Source of the DNA: Tritrichomonas musculus
Taxonomy: Eukaryota; Parabasalia; Tritrichomonadida; Tritrichomonadidae
Assembly (NCBI GenBank): GCA_039105265.1
Contig: JAPFFF010000477.1
Span: 1 to 21,975 of the forward strand
Direction: 5' to 3'
Length of the DNA: 21,975 bases
How positions within the stretch are numbered: the stretch's first letter is position 1; each line of letters starts with the position of its first letter. Made by a program: the position numbers and the translations under genes. Below, in pieces: positions 13,951-21,975 of this stretch. Under the pieces are notes generated by a model. It was not told where the DNA came from and did no database searches. It worked only from the letters and a program-made list of their open reading frames with translations.

Positions 13951-14460
13951 GAACTGCAGTTGAATCATCAGATGCAGCGAGAACTGCAGTTTAATAATAA
14001 GATGAAACAAGAACTGCAGTTGAATCATCAGATGCAACGAGAACTGTAGTTGAATCATCAGATGCAACGAGAACTGCAGTTGAATCATCAGATGCAACGA
14101 GAACTGCAGTTGAATCATCAGATGCAGCGAGAACTGCAGTTTAATAATAAGATGAAACAAGAACTGCAGTTGAATCATCAGATGCAACGAGAACTGCAGT
14201 TGAATCATCAGATGCAACGAGAACTGCAGTTGAATCATCAGATGTAGCGAGAACTGCAGTTTAATAATAAGATGAAACAAGAACTGCAGTTGAATCATCA
14301 GATTCAACGAGAACTGCAGTTGAATCATCAGATGCAACGAGAACTGCAGTTGAATCATCAGATGCAACGAGAACTGCAGTTGAATCATCAGATGCAACGA
14401 GAACTGCAGTTGAATCATCAGATTCAACGAGAACTGCAGTTGAATCATCAGATGCAACGA
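13621..14460 (+). repeat. Higher-order repeat C, copy 2, carrying the CTGTAG stop unit
   Basis: 13621-14160 matches 601-1140 exactly at offset 13020, including the TAG at 14047. The match to 18270-19109 spans 840 bp with a single difference: TAG at 14245 here, CAG there. That second stop is therefore younger than the duplication, while the first is older. Confidence 0.9.
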
Positions 14461-16362
14461 CAACTGCAGTTGAATCATCAGATTCAACGAGAACTGCAGT
14501 TGAATCATCAGATTCAACGAGAACTGCAGTTGAATCATCAGATGCAACGAGAACTGCAGTTGAATCATCAGATTCAACGAGAACTGCAGTTTAATAATAA
14601 GATTCAACGAGAACTGCAGTTTAATAATAAGATGAAACAAGAACTGCAGTTGAATAATCAGATGCAACGAGAACTGCAGTTGAATCATCAGATTCAACGA
14701 CAACTGCAGTTGAATCATCAGATTCAACGAGAACTGCAGTTGAATCATCAGATGCAACGAGAACTGCAGTTGAATCATCAGATTCAACGAGAACTGCAGT
14801 TTAATAATAAGATTCAACGAGAACTGCAGTTTAATAATAAGATGAAACAAGAACTGCAGTTGAATAATCAGATGCAACGAGAACTGCAGTTGAATCATCA
14901 GATTCAACGAGAACTTCAGTTGAATCATCAGATTCAACGAGAACTGCAGTTGAATCATCAGATGCAACGAGAACTGCAGTTGAATCATCAGATGAAACAA
15001 GAACTGCAGTTGAATCATCAGATTCAACGAGAACTGCAGTTGAACCATCAGATTCAACGAGAACTGCAGTTGAATCATCAGATGCAACGACAACTGCAGT
15101 TGAATCATCAGATGCAACGAGAACTGCAGTTGAATCATCAGATGAAACAAGAACTGCAGTTGAATAATCAGATGCAACGAGAACTGCAGTTGAATCATCA
15201 GATTCAACGAGAACTTCAGTTGAATCATCAGATTCAACGAGAACTGCAGTTGAATCATCAGATGCAATGAGAACTGCAGTTGAATCATCAGATGAAACAA
15301 GAACTGCAGTTGAATAATCAGATGCAACGAGAACTGCAGTTGAATCATCAGATGCAACGAGAACTGCAGTTGAATCATCAGATGCAACGAGAACTGCAGT
15401 TGAATCATCAGATTCAACGAGAACTGCAGTTGAATCATCAGATGCAACGAGAACTGCAGTTGAATCATCAGATTCAACGAGAACTTCAGTTGAATCATCA
15501 GATTCAACGAGAACTGCAGTTGAATCATCAGATGCAACGAGAACTGCAGTTGAATCATCAGATGAAACAAGAACTGCAGTTGAATCATCAGATGCAACGA
15601 GAACTGCAGTTGAATCATCAGATGCAACGAGAACTGCAGTTGAATCATCAGATGCAACGAGAACTGCAGTTGAATCATCAGATGCAACGAGAACTGCAGT
15701 TGAATCATCAGATGCAACGAGAACTGCAGTTGAATCATCAGATTCAACGAGAACTGCAGTTGAATCATCAGATGCAACGAGAACTGCAGTTGAATCATCA
15801 GATGCAACGAGAACTGCAGTTGAATCATCAGATTCAACGAGAACTGCAGTTGAATCATCAGATTCAACGAGAACTGCAGTTGAATCATCAGATTCAACGA
15901 GAACTGCAGTTGAATCATCAGATGCAACGACAACTGCAGTTGAATCATCAGATGCAACGACAACTGCAGTTGAATCATCAGATGCAACGAGAACTACAGT
16001 TGAATCATCAGATGCAACGAGAACTGCAGTTTAATAATAAGATTCAACGAGAACTGCAGTTGAATCATCAGATGAAACAAGAACTGCAGTTGAATCATCA
16101 GATGCAACAAGAACTGCAGTTGAATCATCAGATTCAACGAGAACTGCAGTTGAATCATCAGATTCAACGAGAACTGCAGTTGAACCATCAGATTCAACGA
16201 GAACTACAGTTGAATCATCAGATTCAACGAGAACTGCAGTTGAATCATCAGATTCAACGAGAACTACAGTTGAATCATCAGATTCAACGAGAACTGCAGT
16301 TGAATCATCAGATGCAACGAGAACTACAGTTGAATCATCAGATTCAACGAGAACTGAGTTAA
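14248..16362 (+). other. Two short open stretches with private stops, ending at the deletion
   Basis: After the private TAG at 14245-14247, frame 1 is open to TGA 15268-15270 (CGA to TGA, private to one unit), and then to TAA 16360-16362, which is created by the 1-bp deletion. Stops cluster here: five in-frame stops fall between 14047 and 18698, while the preceding 9.9 kb has none. The short stretch 14050-14247 lies just upstream. Confidence 0.3.
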
Positions 16363-17099
16363 ATCATCAGATGCAACGACAACTGCAGTTGAATCATCAG
16401 ATGCAACGACAACTGCAGTTGAATCATCAGATTCAACGAGAACTACAGTTGAATCATCAGATGCAACGAGAACTGCAGTTGAATCATCAGATTCAACGAG
16501 AACTGCAGTTGAATCATCAGATGCAACAAGAACTGCAGTTGAATCATCAGATGCAACGAGAACTGCAGTTGAATCATCAGATGCAACGAGAACTGCAGTT
16601 GAATCATCAGATGCAACGAGAACTGCAGTTGAATCATCAGATGCAACGAGAACTGCAGTTGAATCATCAGATGCAACGAGAACTGCAGTTTAATAATAAG
16701 ATTCAACAAGAACTGCAGTTTAATCATAAGATTCAACGAGAACTGCAGTTTAATCATAAGAGTCAACGAGAACTGCAGTTTAATAATAAGATTCAACAAG
16801 AACTGCAGTTGAATCATCAGATGCAACGAGAACTGCAGTTGAATCATCAGATTCAACGAGAACTGCAGTTGAATCATCAGATTCAACGAGAACTGCAGTT
16901 GAATCATCAGATGCAACGAGAACTGCAGTTGAATCATCAGATGCAACGAGAACTGCAGTTGAATCATCAGATGCAACGAGAACTGCAGTTGAATCATCAG
17001 ATTCAACGAGAACTGCAGTTGAATCATCAGATGCAACGAGAACTGCAGTTGAACCATCAGATTCAACGAGAACTGCAGTTGAATCATCAGATGCAACGA
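15451..17099 (+). repeat. Higher-order repeat B, copy 3 (more diverged)
   Basis: Offset +13410, becoming +13409 after the 1-bp deletion. The match to copy 1 extends left to 15301 (against 1891). I saw a few differences: E for Q at unit 15691, CTACAG at 15991 and 16440, one M/I unit change at 16530, the aberrant unit 16351, and a private Ile to Ser change at 16761-16763 (AGT for ATT). A further partial relative starts at 5161. Confidence 0.82.
16351..16379 (+). repeat. 29-bp aberrant unit that shifts the array phase by -1
   Basis: This unit lacks the C of CTGCAG (reads CTGAG) and has TTA where the others have TTG. It corresponds to the unit at 2941 in the duplicated block 2041-3690 and at 10921 in the copy 10021-11640, both of which are intact, so the change is private to this copy. 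In frame 1 it makes a TAA at 16360-16362. Downstream the decapeptide frame continues in frame 3. The neighbouring units are ordinary. Confidence 0.95.
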
Positions 17100-18698
17100 G
17101 AACTACAGTTGAATCATCAGATTCAACGAGAACTGCAGTTGAATCATCAGATGCAACGAGAACTACAGTTGAATCATCAGATTCAACGAGAACTGCAGTT
17201 GAATCATCAGATGCAACAAGAACTGCAGTTGAATCATCAGATTCAACGAGAACTGCAGTTGAATCATCAGATTCAACGAGAACTGCAGTTGAACCATCAG
17301 ATTCAACGAGAACTACAGTTGAATCATCAGATTCAACGAGAACTGCAGTTGAATCATCAGATTCAACGAGAACTACAGTTGAATCATCAGATTCAACGAG
17401 AACTGCAGTTGAATCATCAGATGCAACGAGAACTGCAGTTTAATAATAAGATGAAACAAGAACTGCAGTTGAATCATCAGATGCAACGACAACTGCAGTT
17501 GAATCATCAGATGCAACGAGAACTGCAGTTGAATCATCAGATGCAACGAGAACTGCAGTTGAATCATCAGATTCAACGAGAACTGCAGTTGAATCATCAG
17601 ATTCAACGAGAACTGCAGTTGAATCATCAGATGCAACGAGAACTGCAGTTGAATCATCAGATGCAACGAGAACTACAGTTGAATCATCAGATTCAACGAG
17701 AACTGCAGTTGAACCATCAGATTCAACGAGAACTGCAGTTGAACCATCAGATTCAACGAGAACTGCAGTTGAATCATCAGATTCAACGAGAACTGCAGTT
17801 GAACCATCAGATTCAACGAGAACTGCAGTTGAATCATCAGATTCAACGAGAACTGCAGTTGAACCATCAGATTCAACGAGAACTGCAGTTGAACCATCAG
17901 ATTCAACGAGAACTGCAGTTGAATCATCAGATGCAACGAGAACTACAGTTGAATCATCAGATTCAACGAGAACTGCAGTTGAATCATCAGATTCAACGAG
18001 AACTGCAGTTGAATCATCAGATTCAACGAGAACTGCAGTTGAATCATCAGATGCAACGAGAACTGCAGTTGAATCATCAGATGCAACGAGAACTACAGTT
18101 GAATCATCAGATTCAACGAGAACTGCAGTTGAATCATCAGATTCAACGAGAACTGCAGTTGAATCATCAGATTCAACGAGAACTGCAGTTGAATCATCAG
18201 ATGCAACGAGAACTGCAGTTGAATCATCAGATTCAACGAGAACTGCAGTTGAACCATCAGATTCAACGAGAACTGCAGTTGAATCATCAGATGCAACGAG
18301 AACTGCAGTTGAATCATCAGATGCAACGAGAACTGCAGTTGAATCATCAGATTCAACGAGAACTGCAGTTGAATCATCAGATGCAACGAGAACTGCAGTT
18401 GAATCATCAGATTCAACGAGAACTGCAGTTGAACCATCAGATTCAACGAGAACTGCAGTTGAATCATCAGATGCAACGAGAACTGCAGTTGAATCATCAG
18501 ATGCAACGAGAACTGCAGTTTAATAATAAGATGCAACGAGAACTGCAGTTGAATCATCAGATGCAACGAGAACTGCAGTTGAATCATCAGATGCAACGAG
18601 AACTGCAGTTGAATCATCAGATGCAGCGAGAACTGCAGTTTAATAATAAGATGAAACAAGAACTGCAGTTGAATCATCAGATGCAACGAGAACTGTAG
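16371..18698 (+). other. Open decapeptide frame after the phase shift (frame 3)
   Basis: The first ATG after the deletion is at 16371. The same frame is open upstream to about 16035, where it reads the alternative TAVESSDATR frame before the deletion switches it into LNHQMQR. It ends at the third copy of the CTGTAG unit (TAG 18696-18698). It has no features beyond the repeat. Confidence 0.25.
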
Positions 18699-19109
18699 TT
18701 GAATCATCAGATGCAACGAGAACTGCAGTTGAATCATCAGATGCAACGAGAACTGCAGTTGAATCATCAGATGCAGCGAGAACTGCAGTTTAATAATAAG
18801 ATGAAACAAGAACTGCAGTTGAATCATCAGATGCAACGAGAACTGCAGTTGAATCATCAGATGCAACGAGAACTGCAGTTGAATCATCAGATGCAGCGAG
18901 AACTGCAGTTTAATAATAAGATGAAACAAGAACTGCAGTTGAATCATCAGATTCAACGAGAACTGCAGTTGAATCATCAGATGCAACGAGAACTGCAGTT
19001 GAATCATCAGATGCAACGAGAACTGCAGTTGAATCATCAGATGCAACGAGAACTGCAGTTGAATCATCAGATTCAACGAGAACTGCAGTTGAATCATCAG
19101 ATGCAACGA
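18270..19109 (+). repeat. Higher-order repeat C, copy 3
   Basis: Offset +4649 from copy 2, 28 units, one base different. It contains the third CTGTAG unit (18690), with TAG at 18696-18698, and the intact CAG at the unit 18870 that pairs with the stop at 14245. Confidence 0.9.
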
Positions 19110-19289
19110 GAACTGCAGTTGAATCATCAGATTCAACGAGAACTACAGTTGAATCATCAGATTCAACGAGAACTGCAGTTGAATCATCAGATGCAGCGAG
19201 AACTGCAGTTTAATAATAAGATGAAACAAGAACTGCAGTTGAATCATCAGATGCAACGAGAACTGCAGTTGAATCATCAGATTCAACGA

Positions 19290-19319
19290 GAACTACCGTT
19301 TAATATTAAGATGCAACAA
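19290..19319 (+). repeat. Most divergent single unit
   Basis: The unit reads GAACTACCG then TTTAATATTAAG then ATGCAACAA, giving ELPFNIKMQQ. The CCG (Pro) codon and AATATT (Asn-Ile) are seen nowhere else in the window, and the PstI site is lost. It sits just left of higher-order block A copy 2. Confidence 0.9.
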
Positions 19320-19469
19320 GAACTGCAGTTGAATCATCAGATTCAACGAGAACTACAGTTGAATCATCAGATTCAACGAGAACTGCAGTTGAATCATCAG
19401 ATGCAACGAGAACTACAGTTGAATCATCAGATTCAACGAGAACTGCAGTTGAATCATCAGATTCAACGA

Positions 19470-21929
19470 GAACTGCAGTTGAATCATCAGATTCAACGAG
19501 AACTACAGTTGAATCATCAGATTCAACGAGAACTGCAGTTGAATCATCAGATGCAACGAGAACTACAGTTGAATCATCAGATTCAACGAGAACTGCAGTT
19601 GAATCATCAGATGCAACGACAACTGCAGTTGAATCATCAGATGCAACGACAACTGCAGTTGAATCATCAGATTCAACGAGAACTGCAGTTGAATCATCAG
19701 ATGCAACGAGAACTGCAGTTGAATCATCAGATTCAACGAGAACTGCAGTTGAATCATCAGATTCAACGAGAACTGCAGTTGAATCATCAGATGCAACGAG
19801 AACTGCAGTTGAATCATCAGATGCAACGAGAACTGCAGTTGAATCATCAGATGCAACGACAACTGCAGTTGAATCATCAGATGCAACGAGAACTGCAGTT
19901 GAATCATCAGATGCAACGAGAACTGCAGTTTAATAATAAGATGAAACAAGAACTGCAGTTGAATCATCAGATGCAACGACAACTGCAGTTGAATCATCAG
20001 ATGCAACGAGAACTGCAGTTGAATCATCAGATGCAACGAGAACTGCAGTTGAATCATCAGATTCAACGAGAACTGCAGTTGAATCATCAGATTCAACGAG
20101 AACTGCAGTTGAATCATCAGATGCAACGAGAACTGCAGTTGAATCATCAGATGCAACGAGAACTACAGTTGAATCATCAGATTCAACGAGAACTGCAGTT
20201 GAACCATCAGATTCAACGAGAACTGCAGTTGAACCATCAGATTCAACGAGAACTGCAGTTGAATCATCAGATGCAACGAGAACTGCAGTTGAATCATCAG
20301 ATGCAACGAGAACTGCAGTTTAATAATAAGATGCAACAAGAACTGCAGTTGAATCATCAGATGCAACGAGAACTGCAGTTGAATCATCAGATGCAACGAC
20401 AACTGCAGTTGAATCATCAGATGCAGCGAGAACTGCAGTTGAATCATCAGATTCAACGAGAACTGCAGTTGAATCATCAGATTCAACGAGAACTGCAGTT
20501 GAATCATCAGATGCAACGAGAACTGCAGTTGAATCATCAGATGCAACGAGAACTACAGTTGAATCATCAGATTCAACGAGAACTGCAGTTGAATCATCAG
20601 ATTCAACGAGAACTGCAGTTGAATCATCAGATTCAACGAGAACTGCAGTTGAATCATCAGATGCAACGAGAACTGCAGTTGAATCATCAGATTCAACGAC
20701 AACTGCAGTTGAACCATCAGATTCAACGAGAACTGCAGTTGAATCATCAGATGCAACGAGAACTGCAGTTGAATCATCAGATGCAACGAGAACTGCAGTT
20801 GAATCATCAGATTCAACGAGAACTGCAGTTGAATCATCAGATGCAACGAGAACTGCAGTTGAATCATCAGATTCAACGAGAACTGCAGTTTAATAATAAG
20901 ATTCAACGAGAACTGCAGTTTAATAATAAGATGAAACAAGAACTGCAGTTGAATAATCAGATGCAACGAGAACTGCAGTTGAATCATCAGATGCAGCGAG
21001 AACTGCAGTTTAATAATAAGATGAAACAAGAACTGCAGTTGAATCATCAGATGCAACGAGAACTGCAGTTGAATCATCAGATGCAACGAGAACTGCAGTT
21101 GAATCATCAGATGCAGCGAGAACTGCAGTTTAATAATAAGATGAAACAAGAACTGCAGTTGAATCATCAGATGCAACGAGAACTGCAGTTGAATCATCAG
21201 ATGCAACGAGAACTGCAGTTGAATCATCAGATGCAGCGAGAACTGCAGTTTAATAATAAGATGAAACAAGAACTGCAGTTGAATCATCAGATTCAACGAG
21301 AACTGCAGTTGAATCATCAGATGCAACGAGAACTGCAGTTGAATCATCAGATGCAACGAGAACTGCAGTTGAATCATCAGATGCAACGAGAACTGCAGTT
21401 GAATCATCAGATTCAACGAGAACTGCAGTTGAATCATCAGATGCAACGACAACTGCAGTTGAATCATCAGATTCAACGAGAACTGCAGTTGAATCATCAG
21501 ATGCAACGAGAACTGCAGTTGAATCATCAGATTCAACGAGAACTGCAGTTTAATAATAAGATTCAACGAGAACTGCAGTTTAATAATAAGATGAAACAAG
21601 AACTGCAGTTGAATAATCAGATGCAACGAGAACTGCAGTTGAATCATCAGATTCAACGACAACTGCAGTTGAATCATCAGATTCAACGAGAACTGCAGTT
21701 GAATCATCAGATGCAACGAGAACTGCAGTTGAATCATCAGATTCAACGAGAACTGCAGTTTAATAATAAGATTCAACGAGAACTGCAGTTTAATAATAAG
21801 ATGAAACAAGAACTGCAGTTGAATAATCAGATGCAACGAGAACTGCAGTTGAATCATCAGATGCAACGAGAACTGCAGTTGAATCATCAGATGCAACGAG
21901 AACTGCAGTTGAATCATCAGATGCAACGA
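19470..21929 (+). repeat. Higher-order repeat A, copy 2 (2460 bp)
   Basis: Offset +12059 from copy 1 (402 units minus the deleted base). Matching markers lie at 20310, 20400, 20700, 20940, 21600 and 21810. The match runs up to the unit truncated by the 7-bp deletion near the window edge and may continue beyond it. Confidence 0.9.
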
Positions 21930-21975
21930 GAACTGCAGTTGAATCATCAGATGCACTGCAGTTGAATCATCAGAT
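21930..21975 (+). repeat. Truncated unit with 7-bp deletion, then a partial unit at the window end
   Basis: The expected ATGCAACGAGAACTGCAG reads ATGCACTGCAG, a loss of seven bases whose ends share one A. The matching unit in the left copy of this block (9871) is full length. The change shifts the decapeptide frame, which then ends at TGA 21963-21965. The repeat continues to the last base of the window. Confidence 0.9.

Larger units (their letters stand above)
4141..14049 (+). other. Longest open stretch of the decapeptide frame (3302 codons); not supported as a gene
   Basis: Frame 1 is open from just after TAA 4138-4140 to TAG 14047-14049. It encodes only decapeptides of the form E/Q-L-Q-L/F-N-H/N-Q/K-M/I-Q/K-R/Q. 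The first in-frame ATG is 4222; a TTG at 4150 is just the repeat's Leu codon. There is no signal peptide, recognisable domain, Shine-Dalgarno-like start, unique N- or C-terminal sequence, promoter or polyadenylation region. The product would be Gln-rich (3 of 10 residues) with Leu/Ile/Met at positions 2, 4 and 8 and no heptad spacing. The ATGs are repeat-internal, so no start is privileged. The openness may follow simply from a stop-free 30-bp unit copied many times. It could also be an interior piece of a giant repeat exon. I recognise no protein family. Confidence 0.3.
1..16350 (+). repeat. In-phase segment of the array, 545 exact 30-mers
   Basis: Across this stretch every unit is exactly 30 bp, with no single-base insertion or deletion in more than 16 kb. 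All differences between units are substitutions, and copy number changes only by whole units. This implies that copies are spread by unequal exchange or conversion in register, or that the array is young. It could also reflect selection for frame, which the in-frame stops argue against. Confidence 0.95.
16380..21955 (+). repeat. Phase-shifted segment of the array
   Basis: Units are again exactly 30 bp but start at 16380 + 30n. Much of the segment duplicates sequence to the left: 18270-19109 matches 13621-14460, and 19470-21929 matches 7411-9870, each with an offset that includes the single missing base. The last unit (from 21930) is cut by a 7-bp deletion. Confidence 0.95.
18699..21965 (+). 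other. Open decapeptide frame to the terminal 7-bp deletion
   Basis: Open for 1088 codons in frame 3. The last codons read M-H-C-S then TGA because of the 7-bp deletion. It contains the array's most divergent unit (19290-19319) and the block copied from 7411-9870. No gene-end signals are seen. Confidence 0.25.
1..21975. repeat. 30-bp tandem repeat array (minisatellite/satellite), about 732 copies
   Basis: Every base of the window belongs to a 30-bp unit repeated head to tail: 545 units from 1 to 16350, one 29-bp unit at 16351-16379, 185 units from 16380 to 21929, then a truncated unit and a partial one. The usual unit has GAACTGCAG, then TTGAATCATCAG, then ATGCAACGA. Common variant sites within the unit are base 1 (G/C), base 6 (G/A, rarely T), base 12 (G/T), base 15 (T/C), bases 16 and 19 (C/A), base 24 (G/T), base 25 (C/A), base 27 (A/G) and base 29 (G/A). 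All length changes are whole units except two (-1 and -7 bp). The canonical unit is 43% GC and the diverged FNNK-type unit 27%. The array has no visible boundary at either end, so its true length is unknown. Any function is unknown. Confidence 0.99.

Noticed and set aside
4141-14049. Coiled-coil or known solenoid repeat protein
   Set aside because: Hydrophobic residues at 2, 4 and 8 of a 10-residue period do not fit a heptad or hendecad, and I recognise no named decapeptide family.
1-21975. CRISPR array
   Set aside because: Repeats are directly contiguous with no variable spacers, vary along their length, and have no cas genes or leader.
1-21975. AP-1/Gcn4-like binding sites at TGAATCA in each unit
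   Set aside because: The core TGA(C/G)TCA is not matched, and a 7-bp near-match repeated with the unit is not evidence of regulation.
1-21975. Telomeric repeat or simple microsatellite
   Set aside because: The 30-bp unit has no short G-rich telomere motif and no internal shorter period.
1-21975. Transposon, retroelement, tRNA, rRNA or promoter within the array
   Set aside because: No segment departs from the 30-bp unit, so there is no room for an inserted element, and no target-site duplications or terminal repeats were seen.

Overview
The whole window is one uninterrupted tandem array of a 30-bp unit, about 732 copies, and it runs off both ends of the window. Units start at 1, 31, 61 and so on up to a 1-bp deletion at 16356/16357, then at 16380, 16410 and so on up to a 7-bp deletion about 20 bases before the window end. 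Almost every unit contains CTGCAG (PstI). The rest of the unit varies at a handful of positions. No unique sequence, RNA gene, transposon or conventional gene is visible on either strand. A pure 22-kb minisatellite or satellite with higher-order structure points to a eukaryotic genome (heterochromatin or a giant repeat locus), but nothing here identifies the species, and a bacterial giant-repeat locus cannot be formally excluded.

Because 30 is a multiple of 3, the array reads as decapeptides. Plus frame 1 gives ELQLNHQMQR or ELQLNHQIQR, with a diverged subfamily ELQFNNKMKQ and its mosaics. This is the only frame kept open by every common unit variant. It is broken by six in-frame stops (at 1027, 4138, 14047, 14245, 15268 and 18696), by the 1-bp deletion, and by the terminal 7-bp deletion. 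The longest open stretch is 4141-14049 (3302 codons before the stop). Three other frames are open through the canonical unit but are broken often by common variants. I do not call a gene. Either this is a non-coding satellite whose openness follows from its unit, or it is a decayed or still expanding repeat-protein exon.

Layout: the array is not a random string of variants but a patchwork of larger duplicated blocks. Examples are 7411-9870 repeated at 19470-21929 (2460 bp, one divergent 30-bp unit); 2041-3690 repeated at 10021-11640 and again, more diverged, at 15451-17099; a block carrying a TAG stop at 601-1140, 13621-14460 and 18270-19109; an adjacent 600-bp duplication at 12751-13350/13351-13950; and a 900-bp-offset duplication at 5851-6510/6751-7410. 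Marker cassettes (an AAC unit followed by CTACAG units every 60 bp; FNNKIQQ-FNHK-FNHK/Q-FNNKIQQ quartets; FNNKIQR-FNNKMKQ-LNNQ trios) recur with the blocks.

About half the units carry a perfect 8-bp inverted repeat with a 4-nt loop, GTTGAATC-ATCA-GATTCAAC. The array is therefore a phased series of potential hairpins, which may help explain its expansion.
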